Shown here piece by piece: positions 32,582 through 44,700 of a stretch of 46,827 nt of DNA. The notes below the pieces were generated by a model, which made no database searches, had not been told where the DNA came from, and saw nothing but the letters and a program-made list of their open reading frames with translations. The translations under genes and the position numbers were made by a program. The stretch's first letter is position 1; every line of letters starts with the position of its first letter. The DNA comes from Saccoglossus kowalevskii (taxonomy: Eukaryota; Hemichordata; Enteropneusta; Harrimaniidae): contig NW_003132366.1 in assembly GCF_000003605.2 (NCBI RefSeq), forward strand, positions 94,135-140,961, given 5' to 3'.

Positions 32582-32722
32582 ATGAATGGGTTTCCTCGCC
32601 ACCCGGAAAAAATACTTCGGCAACATATTGGCTCATCCCTGAACGATAAAACGCGATTTCTTGCATTAAAATGCTTAAATCAGGCCCACGTTTTGGGATT
32701 CGAATACTACAAACCAACCCAG
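32582..32722 (+). CDS. Possible first coding exon of an unidentified divergent gene
   Basis: ATG at 32582 opens exactly 47 codons, ending in CAG|GTGGGT, a good phase-0 donor. An in-frame TGA occurs upstream of the ATG. The peptide starts MNGFPRHPEKILRQHIG and ends ALKCLNQAHVLGFEYYKPTQ, a varied, soluble-looking composition unlike the low-complexity shadow ORFs nearby. There is no signal peptide or membrane segment, and I recognise no family. A possible terminal exon follows at 33741-33767 after 'acaattacag', in phase, adding DLQRVASW and a stop, which would make a 55-residue protein. That joining is weak. Confidence 0.35.
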
Positions 32723-35305
32723 GTGGGTAATTAACGTGTTCATTGGAGATTTGCGGCGAGAAATTTCCAAGTAAAAAGTCAGAGTATGGTGTGTTGCGTG
32801 GGAAAAGGTTTTCTGAGTAAGGAGAATTTACATCAGATCAAATAATGGCTCATTTAATATGTCGACCCAGCAACTTATGAACTGTAATTTCTTAATGTAA
32901 ACCAATAAATTTTCCTGGAATTTGGAGTTACGAAAATGTTACATGTAAACTAAGCTAACAGTGAGAAATATTGTACTCAGATGAATGAAATAATTTACTA
33001 GTCATAAAGATTTTCTTCTCACCAAAGGTTGGGATATACCATTACGTAGCTCTCCTCGTACAAAGCTCCGTCTCGCCGGCAAATGGCGCGAGTTTTGCAA
33101 GTTGCACATGTAAAATTGATCGGCAATTGCGAAAGTTTGGCAATATTAGTTATAATAACTTGCTCTTAGTTATTATTGGGGCGCAACTACCAAAGACGAA
33201 GCAAAAGTAACTCACCCGGTCAGTCAATTTCTATTTCCTATAAAGATGACCTTTGGCGCTGGATGGCTGGCCATTCAAGGTGACGAACAAAAAATTGTTA
33301 TGCCAGCGACTTGATTCGCCAATCACGAACACACGAGGGCCTCAGATGTACTGAGTGTAGATGCTGCGAAAAACCCAGACTCGGGAAGATGCGGAGGGGG
33401 CTTATTTCGAAATACGAGTAGTAAAATTAAGGGGCAAGACAAAGCCAGGAGCGCCCCAACTAATCTTTCCACAAAAAGGACCGTTTTGGGGAGAAAATGG
33501 CGTGTGGTGGTTTACTGTTTACTACGGGGTTTCAAATAGTGGACATCAGGGGTAAAGAAAACAAATTATTTACTTGTAAACATGTGGTAATGACCTAATA
33601 TGGAATGATGGGTCACATGACCGTGTAACTCATCCAATCAGGCCTAGCTAACTGTCAGACATCACCATGTTGTCATATCAACTGTTGTTCTTGTTGTGTC
33701 TGAACATCTGCTTACATCACAGTTTTGTCAACAATTACAGGACTTGCAGAGAGTGGCTAGTTGGTGATTCCTGGATGGGGCACATTTCCAAGACTGTGTT
33801 GGATAATTGGGTGTCAGATATCAATTCTAAAAATGATTATTTTTTATGTACTTAATTATCATAAATGACAGCTTGTGGGAATACAAACCCACCTCTAAGC
33901 ATCTTTTGCTTTCATCGTAACTCCGCCTACTGCAGAAGATGACTAAGTGGACTTGGTTTCTGATTCTGTAATTCAATGTGTGTATCAATTTTGTTGCCTT
34001 GGTAACCACCAAATTAAAAAAAATCAGCCATGTCTAATTTTGTTTTCATTGCTGCAGAATCCCACAAATCTCGAGTTTGTTTATTATTATTTTTTTCTGC
34101 CGACATATTTTCCATCTATGTGATTATTTAAATCTTGTTTAGAAATAAATGTCTTAGAAATGTTTTCCTTTACAACTCGCAACATTACTTGCGTTAGCAA
34201 AAACGTGCAAATAAGCAGTTCATACATGGGAATCAAAAAAAAAAAATTGTGTAGTTTAAAACCATTTAATAAAATTTTGATTTCTGAACTATAATCATGA
34301 ACTATTCATGTTTAAAAAAAAATAAAAGCAAAACCTACTATTGTTTATGCATGCACCCTAAGCTAGCACTATCAAACTAATGCCTGACTTTTATATAGTT
34401 TTTTTTTTTTTAAAGTTCCAGTTATCTTTTATGCATTTCAACAAATACATGTACAGTATCAAAGTTTTTTTTTTTAATATTTAATTATCAATTTCGCAAA
34501 CTATTAAATGTTTCTAAAACACTGGGTATTGATTAAATTTGTTGCTGAATGACCAGTGAAAAAGTACAGAAACCATCAAAGCGATTTAAAGTATTAGGAA
34601 GGTGCCATTCAAGTCAATTATTTTTTAGGGTAAAAATCACATTGGTTTGCTTGAGTTGTATGCATCTTTCAGAAGAACCTTGGAGTCAGGTGGTGGGGAT
34701 GTGGGGGTGATGTAGACTGGTCCAGTCATGACATTTTCATTGTTTTATATGATAATTCCTTTCAAGACAAATTTGTAGAATCTGTGTTGATACACAATTT
34801 TGCATTGGACCAAGATTTAAAAGAAAAAAAAAGAGAATAAAATTACCATGGCCAGGCCAGTTTTGGGGTGGAGAATGTGGATGGGTGCTAGAGCATTTAC
34901 ATCCTTTTATTCACTAAGGACATTGATATAATTAAAGTAGTGTATTTTATTAGACAAATGACTATAATACACTGACATAAAGTATTGCAAAATTATAGTA
35001 TGTCTCACTTAAATTCTGGTTGTCAGGGGAAAAAAATAAATGAAGTCTGGTTTATATTCAGGCGTCAGATTTTGTAGATTTTTCTCTTCACGGTGTAAGA
35101 AGGAAAGATGTTACAGTGATTGCCATGCATCATTACCATTGCCTTATCACATACGAGAAAAAAAGATTGAATGTAGTTGCAACACAAAGGAAAATGCTTG
35201 TGTCTCTACGACTCATTTCTCCTTTGTTTGTGTTTAGATGGCATGGCACAGCACATTTGCAACTGATATTCATATGCAAATGATGTCAAGTGTAACATGC
35301 CTTCA

Positions 35306-35467
35306 TCACATGACCTGCTTCACCTCAGCAATCAATGGTTATTACCCATGAGCCTCTGCAGCATCTTTATGCAGATGTGTCAATGGTCACATGACCATCG
35401 CTGGCTCCGCCCACATGACATCAACGCCTGTTTACAACAGGTTTATATATTACTGAGGTCATGTGAC
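35306..35467. promoter_or_regulatory. Cluster of CACATG E-boxes with a GC box
   Basis: TCACATGACC (35306), GGTCACATGACC (35385-35396), CCACATGACA (35411) and the inverted GGTCATGTGAC (35457-35467) lie within 162 bases, with a GC box (GGCTCCGCCC, 35403-35412) between them. The identical 12-mer GGTCACATGACC also occurs at 33611-33622. GTCACATGAC resembles USF/MITF/TFE-type sites. No transcript start is evident. Confidence 0.3.
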
Positions 35468-36360
35468 ATGTTTCAACACTGCTTTGTTTATTTGTATTAC
35501 ACATACCAGTTACATTTGTAGATTTCAAATTACTGTACATTTCATCCTTTCAAATTGTTGCCGAATTTAATATTCTAAAAAACAGCTAAATATTTCAGCA
35601 AAAATTTATTGAATCACATTGGAAATTTAATTATTTTCATGTCTTCAGAATTTCTTACATGGAACTATAAGCAATTCTTCAAGTATCCAGAATTCGTCAT
35701 GGTTACCCGTTGTACTGAAATCATGTATCAGAAGTACGATATTACACAGATGGATCGGAATCACATGAAATAAACACGAAACATGCCATTTTTACTTCCT
35801 TCCTTATAAATAATATTAAGCAAATAATTTCGGCTGCTGTCTCAGTATCGAAAGATGATATTCTTGCATCATTCTCAGATACTAGTTAACATTGTTGTTT
35901 TATATAATTGGTTTGAAAAAAGTTTTGCACACATTTACAACAGAAGTTATCAATCCATGGAAGGCAAACTTTTTCATGAAAAAATTGTCAATTTTATTAC
36001 AATTACTGAATGTATTAACTAAAATCAAAAAAAGAAAAAGACAGCTGGCAGCAATAAATATATGAAGAAAAACTTACAAAAGTTTCTTTGATAAATGGAA
36101 AGATATACAAAAAATGATAATTAGGATTATTTTAACAAATATTACAGTGTCTTTAGGAATCAACAATGCAAAAAAAAAACAGGGTTCAGGTTTCACAGCC
36201 TTATACGTTCGGGACAATAGTAAAATGCACCAAATGCATGCAAAAATAGCTTTCTAAAAACATTTTTTTGTCTGATTTGATTGTTGCTTTTCTATCACTT
36301 TGAGCAAAAATAATTTCAAACAAATTTGTAAAGAATTTATGCAATGAGAATTAACTCCTA

Positions 36361-36549
36361 CTGTTGACACAACATTTATAAACATTTATAAATGTCACAA
36401 TTTAAACAGAAATGAAAGATGTCTATTGGCCAATTGAAACATGTTCAAATGACTTCATTGTTAACTGCACTCGTTGATTGGCTTCAACTGGCATTGAAAT
36501 TTATAAATATTTATAAAAAATCAATGAAATAGGTTTTTTGTGTCAACAG
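36361..36549. mobile_element. TA-flanked MITE, 189 bp
   Basis: Perfect 12-bp inverted ends CTGTTGACACAA and TTGTGTCAACAG with TA on each side (36359-36360, 36550-36551). Subterminal 'atttataaa(c/t)atttataaa' blocks also pair. This is consistent with a Tc1/mariner-type non-autonomous element. Confidence 0.75.
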
Positions 36550-38762
36550 TATAGCAATTTGGGGTATGAAACAGTGACTTCTCGTGTTTTGTTATTATTA
36601 AAAAATAGCAGACCCCAACTCAGTAAGGTTATTCTAAGAAGAGAGATGTACACAGCCTTCAAGTCATACAGCTGTTCCCTAATTAAGCTACTCCAACGTT
36701 CGTTTTTGATACATTAGACATGCACAATACCGTAAATATGAACTTGAAGTAACGCAACATTCTTGTCACATTCTTGGGCGAGAATAAAACAGTTTGAACA
36801 CACTCAAGTTAGCAGAAATGAAGTTGTTAAAAAAAAAATTGTTTACATATCACCTGGAAACAGTGAAGAATGAAAATATGCATGACCCCTAAAAGGTCAC
36901 ACATCCTGGTACTTTTTTCCTTGGTGCAGCAATGTCTAATTTAAAATTTTTAACTTCAAAATCTTAATATTTCATTTCAAATAGCTTTAATTATTTCAGG
37001 TCATTTTTCTTGACTGTTGGAAAGAACAAAGATTGGATGTTTGGGTGAAATACGACAACAATCCACTGTACAGTTGATGACCCCCATTGTTGATTTATCG
37101 CTTAGAGACCCGTTAACAACGTACTAACAAAATTATTTACAACAATTATACATATTGGTAACCAAACAAAAACAAACTTAAATTCAGGAAAAACAGCAGA
37201 AACATTGCAATTAACTAATAATCATTGATACAATAAATTTAATAAGAAATACAAGTTAATTTGAATATGTATTGTCAAGTTTGGGCCAGTGTACATGGTT
37301 GGTTGGGTCATCTACAAGGATAAAACGTTAGATACATTAATATATAAACCAAAATAATGGAGTTTGTTTTCTTTTTATGCTGAAAATATTTGAATCGGTA
37401 TCAGTCAGTGAAAATGTTTTAATTTAGTGAACTAATTGATCAATTTTTTTCTGCCAATGTAAATTTACTCATATTTTTTTTTTATAATTTTAGACCAAAA
37501 GGATATAATTTCCTGTTGTCTAAAGATCTTGATATGAATGAATTTACACAAGTTTATTTTGCAAAATGTGACGAAGGTTGACCTTGACCCCTTTTTTTTG
37601 TGATTGTGAGCCAGCCAATTTTGTGTGAAGCGTTTGTGGAAACAGAAAGTGAGAACCAGTCAGTGGCCACAAAAAGAGACAGGGGTTGAAATGTAAAAAT
37701 CGACACATTGATCAGGTAACAGGAAAAGCGTTTTTTTTGTTTTTTTTAATTCAATGTTCAGCCAGGACAAATAGCACAGCACATAAGCCAAGGTGAATTC
37801 TATCGTTTATCTAAAATAATACAGAGAAGAGGGTCTACTTTTTACTGCTCAAGTGACAAATTGAAAAACACTTCTCATCATGCAACATCTACTGGTTATA
37901 TCTACACCTGTTTTCCTGATGTTTAATTTAGATTTTTGTGGACGATGAAGTATTTTCAAATGGTTTATCTTTAGCTACTGGTTACAAAAGTTAATTCCCA
38001 TTAGGAACTTGCGAAGGGTTAGTGGGATGTTGAAGTTTGAATTTGTCACACGTGAAAAGACTACATTTATTCAAGTGTTTAAGGCCACACTCAAAACAGA
38101 GATGCAATGTAACGTAACTATTGGAATATTTTTTTTTTCCCATAACTGTCATTCTGGTTCATCGTAAGTAATCACTGTCAATATATATATATCTATAAAA
38201 ATATGAAGTATACTTTTTTTTTTAATTAAACTTAAAAAAATGTATAATTTTATAATTTATGTTTTGTTCATTTAGTCGCATACAAATAATGAACATGAAT
38301 CAATATTTTACAAAATATTGACAACTTAACAAGGCAAATGAATTTTTTTCCAACAATTACTTCAGACACCGTCCCTCAATTGATGATTTTCAATGATTTT
38401 TTTTTCATAAACAGAAATGTATTTTTAAGTTGTGCAAAATTCATGCAATTAACAATTGTTCTTTGAATTACAGTGAAGAGTGATTACATAATAATCCTTG
38501 TGATATTGCAACAAATTTACGAGTTGTGAAGCAACTAGTCAAAATACCAAGATCACTGAGTAAATTACATACGCTCAATTTAAAACTAGCAATGCAAAGT
38601 TGTTGATCATGACAACTCATAACTTTTAGTTACGATTTTGAAAAGTGTTAAATTTGTATCAAACTTCACACATTGATACAAGGTTTGTATATTCCTGTGT
38701 GGTTAATAGAACATATCGTTGACATAAAGTTATTATGTAACATTCTAAATGTAATGCAGTAT

Positions 38763-38912
38763 AGGGGAACTGCTTAATCCCTTGGATTGCACCAAAGAAT
38801 CATGGAACACTATTGTTTATGTTGTTTACAATGTTAATCTATCTTTTGTTATCCATTGTTAATCCAGAAAGTAAATTTGTTGTGAGATTAGGCTTAGCTG
38901 GAAGGTGCCCCT
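38763..38912. mobile_element. Family D MITE copy 2
   Basis: A 150-bp copy of the element at 4056-4210, sharing 'gattgcaccaaagaatcatgg' and 'ttaatctatcttttgttatcc'. The right flank TTAA (38913-38916) is kept; the left flank is not TTAA, so the site has decayed. Confidence 0.75.
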
Positions 38913-39281
38913 TTAAATTTTAAACACCCCCCCCCCCCCCCACCAATGATTGAATACACGTTCTCAGTGGAGCGCCTGCTAGAACATGCCAAGTACGAAG
39001 AATATCGATCAGTGAATCAAACATTTGTTAAAAACACTTAACCATGCTGGATTAAGGTTTTTAAAATCTGTAAAAATATTTTCCATATTGGACAGGTTTT
39101 TCAAATGTCAGGCCATATTTTATTGTCAGATCAAAGGGCTCCATGTGTGATAATAAAAACATTTTTCGTTTTTGGTGAAATTTCATACAATGAGTGAAAT
39201 CAAGGACATTAAAACGTCACATGCATTCAACAATCTAGAAAGTATTTTGGGGGATATTTCCATACTTAAAAATGTGCTATA

Positions 39282-39480
39282 CTGTGGAATACTTTATTTT
39301 CGCTTGGAATTAATTTTCGCTGAAGGACTGATTCAGTGAAAATAAAATCCAGTGAATATACCTTTTTTCCTATCTTTTACATTCAACTTGCCAAAAATCA
39401 GTGAAAATAAATTCCATATAACACACCTAAAAAATCTTTTCAGCGAAGATAAATTCCAGTAAAAATAAAGTATTTTACAG
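39282..39480. mobile_element. TA-flanked palindromic MITE, 199 bp
   Basis: The left arm CTGTGGAATACTTTATTTTC.. and the right arm ending ..AAATAAAGTATTTTACAG are inverse for about 43 bases, flanked by TA (39280-39281, 39481-39482). An inner inverted pair ('cagtgaaaataaaatccagtg' and its partner) makes the element a nested hairpin. It is related to family A at 13563-13754. Confidence 0.75.
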
Positions 39481-39837
39481 TACTTATTTGATGATGGTGA
39501 ATTTTGATGAAGTAAGGCTGTTACTCTGAACGATCATCATTTCGACATTGAGCTATAAAAAAAATTCAAGTTCAAAATCAAATCATTTGATTTTTGCAGA
39601 AGGTCAGCTCCTTTCACACAAAAAGAGAGTTTTCAGTGAATGAAAAATCACGTACTATTGACATTGATTGTCACCACACTACATCACATTTCCCCAGCAA
39701 CGTAAAAATGAAACATCAAAAATCAAATTTTAAAGCCTAAATTTGAAACGTAATTTGTTTAGTGAATTTTTCATTTAGTCTTTTTTTTCACTTGCAATAT
39801 CATTAAATAATTTTACAAAACATGATCTGACATTTGC

Positions 39838-39931
39838 AGCTGTTTTTTATCAGTAAACAGTGAAATATGGGTTCATCTAGTTATTTGGATTAATAAAACC
39901 TATATTTCACTGTTTTCTGATGAAAACAGCT
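39838..39931. repeat. Foldback hairpin, about 36-bp arms
   Basis: AGCTGTTTTTTATCAGTAAA.. (39838-39873) pairs with ..TTTCTGATGAAAACAGCT (39897-39931) around a 23-base loop. Both arms contain 'acagtgaaata' or its inverse. Probably a MITE relic. Confidence 0.7.
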
Positions 39932-41417
39932 ACATGTATATGAAACAGATATGTGACATACAGTTTCAAAACTTTTTTTGGTTCAATTCGTCCGCACACA
40001 GCATAAATGATGGCATATAGTGATTTTTTTCGTAACCAGATTCTTTAACACAAACGTACTTGGGTCTTTTCTCTGTCCATGATTGATGTTAACATTGTAG
40101 ATACCAGTCATCAACTTGTTTCTTTCATAGAATTAGCATAACAATCATTTTTATCTGGGTATCGTAGAGTAATGTGATAAGGCTGTACAATTTACATGCA
40201 TTACGTCAAAGTTTTTAAAGGCAGGAAATTGCTGCTGTATTAGTTTCATCAACATTGTATAAGATAAAGATATGCCAGCGTGGGTGATATGCGATCTCGT
40301 TTGAAGTCGCGCAAATTGCGAGATGTTCACCAAATCAAATGAACATTTCTAGAATTACAATTATGCAAATGCATTTGTGAAATAAATAGTTACGTGTTTG
40401 TCTCATGATGTTTTTCTTGCATTTTTGCATACTTGTGGAGCAGAATATATTCATTATTGTTGTTGATTTTTCAATTGAATAACCTTGCACATTTTTGTTT
40501 TCGTAACGCGCGATGCCATTAGTCAGAATAATTCATGTAAAGCGTGCATAAAATAAGTTTTTCATCGCATCGCATGTCATTGTAAATGAACATCTAATTC
40601 ACATATCCTTATCTAATAAACCGTTGCATTAATTATTATCACATGGCAGATGAGATCAAAGAGGATCAGTGACGAAAACACTCTGCTGAAATTATAATAA
40701 AAGTAATGTTGACCTCAAAAATATTAGAGCTAAAGAGCTGAACCACTGTACACAGTTTTAAAGTATCATTGAGTCATGTTCGATATACGTTCCATGTGAC
40801 ATATACAACATGTGTAAAAAATAAAACTGGCGATTTAACGAGCGGTGGTGGTCGCACAGCACATGTAGGCATTATTACACGTGTTGTGTATGTAGCTAGG
40901 GGTTCTATATCGAACGCGACTCAGCTCGATGATGACGATGATGCACCAATCAGGAGAGGACTTGAAATTTTGTGGAAGTGAAAATTTTGGTATCAGCGAG
41001 AATTAAACAGATAACAATATCTTTAAAAAAAAAAGTGATATTAAATTATTTTTGAGAAAAAAAAATCTCTAGCAAATTGCAATAGATCTTTGAATAAGAC
41101 AAAATTTGACTGAAATACTAGCAACAATCGAAATAAATTGACGTTCCCGACCCAAATATATACCATATTTACAGCAGGGCCAGCTACGAAAGAGTAAGGA
41201 AAAGATGAAACATGTAAAATACCATAATCTTTTTTTTTTTCACAACTAGTTGATGTCATAAAAATATACTTTGTCCTTGTGATTTTGAACTAAACACTCT
41301 TTTCTACACAATTGTCACAGACAACAAGGACCATAAAACTATGTACAATAAATACAAATATGTCATGCGACAACAAATTGCCACACATGTAAAAAGGGTA
41401 GAAAGTGTTACATTTGG

Positions 41418-41430
41418 CCACTAGAGGGCA
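41418..41430. promoter_or_regulatory. CTCF-like core motif
   Basis: CCACTAGAGGGCA fits the 13-base core CCASYAGRKGGCR at every position. Near matches with an AGAGGGCGC core lie at about 16253, 22325 and 45906. Bilaterian animals have CTCF, but the same short core can also be carried by dispersed repeats. Confidence 0.3.
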
Positions 41431-41787
41431 CTATACAAAACCGTTCAACAATGGCATGTACTTTGATGCTGCTCATAAATCACTGACATAATTGAAAACT
41501 GCGAGACGTAAGTGAAAAATGGGAAATTTAGTTCTACTAACTTGATTTTACATCACAATAATGCGTACCCCATAAATATCTTCAATTAAAAAATAAACCC
41601 TGCCCGTCTCAACCCTCAAAATAGTTTTAAAAAAAGTTTATTATATGAAGAAAATAGTCAACACAGTTGCCTTTTCTTTCCTGAAGATGTCACAGTGACG
41701 AGACTAGACTTGTAGTTGGTGGCTTTAAGTAGGCGCTGAACTTGGAGGCGTTAATATGTACAGCACGGCAAAGGAAGAAGATTGCAT

Positions 41788-44700
41788 CTATAATAAACTT
41801 GTACTTGCACCATCAGGAGGTTGCTGAACAGGACAAGGACCTTCCGTCCACTGCAAATAAATTCAAGTTTGTTAGATGAGCCTAAATTTAACAAGTTTAA
41901 ACAAAATCCATCCATAAATGCTTGATTTTGATGATTTTTTAGCACAAAAATGGCCACCATTCGGCCATCTTGAATCAGATCGTTAAAACAAATTAATGTG
42001 CATATGTATAATATCATGTATGATGTATGTGTGAAGTTGGATTGTGATTAGTCCAGACATTTCTAAGATACAGGTCCGGACACACGCATGCACGAACACA
42101 CTGACGCATGGACGCACAAAGGTCAAAACATAAGTCTCCATTTTCAGACTGCGTCCAAACTGGGACTGAAAAGATATTGGGCATACAAGTTTTCCCTCAT
42201 TTAGACACAAAATGAAATTTACAAAATGTTAGTGGGGAAAACATACAATTGTGGTACATTGACGAAATAGTTTCGGAAAACACCCTAAAAATTCTGTTCA
42301 CTGCGAGATCCTGTGTTATACATTAAAGCAAATCTTACAGAACAAACTAAGGCCATAGACTCGTATCTTTTTTAAAACATTGCATGGGATTTGGCAATAT
42401 TTTGGGAGTATTTCCACGGTAATAATGTGCTATACACATTTGATAAGGGTCAACTTTGATGACGTAGAAGGATCTCTGCTCCATATTTCCCTTCTGAAAG
42501 ATAAAATTTTTTACATGAAATTCTTAAAAAACAAAAGTTCAAAATCAAAATAATTAGACATTTACAGCAGACTTTTGGTCTGTGCATTATGCGATGTCTT
42601 GCAGTGAACGGATAATCACCTATTGTAGCAGCCAGTAAGTTTTTAAGCATTTGGTACAATTAAGACCAGAATACTTACTGGTACTTGCAGCTACACGCAT
42701 TTCTGGAAGTGCGCTAAACCCCTATTTCTGATTCAAAAACTCCTAATAATATCGCGAGACATTTATCTTGAAGGGCTTCAGTTCCAGCTATGATTATTTT
42801 TATACATCTGACACCGAAAACAATAAAATTTGAATGTCTTATTTATTTTTAAAATGTGCATCAGATTTAATTCACTTTCAACCTTTTTCTATTGTTTACC
42901 ATGGCGCATTGTTTCGCTATTGTCAACGCCCACGCCTCAAAACAAAGGTACTTTTAGTGGTGATCGACACCTTAGCGATCGACTGCAGTACACACTCAGA
43001 AAGTCGACAATGTTAAAGAGACACCTAAAGTGTGGCACCGTTCATGTCTCACACCTCTTGTCACCAACAAAAAAAAGAGTCCACTAGGTAGTCTGTGTCA
43101 AGAAAACAATTCTTTATCCCCAACAATCGAAAGGTGTTAGTACATTCATGGTTCAACCCAGTACTGACCTTCATCACTGTTGCGACGCCACGAGCAGAGA
43201 AACGGAAGGCTGAATCCCCCGCGTCTAGCAATTTAGATTCAAAGTGGCTAAACTTATCTATAGATAAGGCAAACACCTGACAACAACGGCAAGGAAGTTT
43301 GTCAGTTTTTAATATTCAGGATATAAATTTTCTGTTTTACGCATTGGAGCTACACAATGTTACAGAAAGTCCTAATTTGTAAACAATCTATTTGCACACA
43401 ACTCGCAGACAGTTATGTTCCACGTTTGTTTTTGTGTGGTTTCCATTTTTCTCAAATAAAAGTTTCTATTTTACTCAATTTTTATTCTCGTTTGATATTT
43501 TTAAACAAAATATGCATTCATTAAATAATTAATAAATATGCATGTTTTTTGTTTTTATCGAACGAGGACAAGGAAGACAAAATAGCGGCAGTTTTGTGTT
43601 GAGTCGATCACAATCTTCTGTTTGTATCAAAAGCACGTCTCACAAGTGAGGTATTTTTTTTACGAACGATAATTTGATAGCAACTAAACAAATTTTGATC
43701 GTTGGAGTGTGAAAGTGCTGGACCACTTAATATCAAGGGCTTGAAGTCCGGACGAACTTTAAACCGCAATATTTTTCTTTACTTTATCTAGGTATGTTGT
43801 GCAGACTTTGTAGTTGTACGAAATTTAATTAATTTCATTATTTTTATGTTTTGAGCATATTCACTGCATATTTCATGAATTTGTCAAGGAAACAATCTGT
43901 TTTATTGTTATTTTACATGTTCACATAAGTTTAATTTAGCAGATTGTACTTGTCAGCAAAAATAGCGCAATAAAATCACAGTGAACAAGTCATTGAAAAT
44001 GACACAGTCCCCGTTAAGTTCTCTTTGTGCTCGTCATATTAAAGCGGAGGAGTTGTCGCGAGCGTGTCCTTGAAACTTGAGTTCCAAGTGGTGTATACAA
44101 CAGAATTGTTTATTTACATCAACACGCGTGTTTCGTGTCATAGTAATATGGCCAAAATAAAAACAGCCGTTATTCAGCCATCTTTGATCTGATTATGAAA
44201 CACACTGATATGTATGATGTATGTGCCAAATACGAATGAAAATGGTACATGAATTGTGGAAATATAGTAGTAAGGCCAAAAAGTCAGATGGCTGTCAATC
44301 GGCCATCCTTGACCAGATTTTGAAACAAAATGTCATGGACATGCATCCTAACCTGTATAAAGTACATGTATGTGCCAAATTTGAATGAAAACTGACAGAG
44401 CACATCCAAGATACCGCATAAAAAAACAAAAACAAGATGCCTGCCAGTCGACCATCTTTGATCCAATTGCAAAATAAAACGTCATGGACATGTATCCTCC
44501 TTACATGTATAATCTATGTACCAAGCTTGAATGACAACTGACAAAGCATGTCCAAAATACAACATTTTCAAAAAACAAGATGGCTGCCAGTCGGCCATTT
44601 TGAATCGAATCGCTAAATCACTGCATGTGCATATGTCCCACATAAGGTACTAGGCACATGCAAAGAATGAACGGAATCGGTCCACAGAATTCTGAAATAT

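Larger units (their letters stand above)
33768..41787. other. Gene-poor region, possibly including MAU2 3' UTR
   Basis: Eight kilobases of AT-rich DNA without a convincing coding exon on either strand. It holds at least four small transposons or foldbacks (36361, 38763, 39282, 39838), a divergent family E relic near 40770-40930, a C15 tract at 38927-38941 and an E-box cluster near 35.3 kb. The part next to 41787 should include the MAU2 3' UTR on the minus strand, whose end I could not place. Confidence 0.6.

Noticed and set aside
33023-33150. GATAD2 first exon ending at a TTG|GTGAGA donor
   Set aside because: It is possible, but would place the start beyond and overlapping the candidate plus-strand gene; the donor at 32287 was preferred and this one kept as an alternative.
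33361-33555. 64-codon plus-strand ORF near the candidate divergent gene
   Set aside because: No in-phase acceptor links it to the exon at 32582, and it shows no family pattern.
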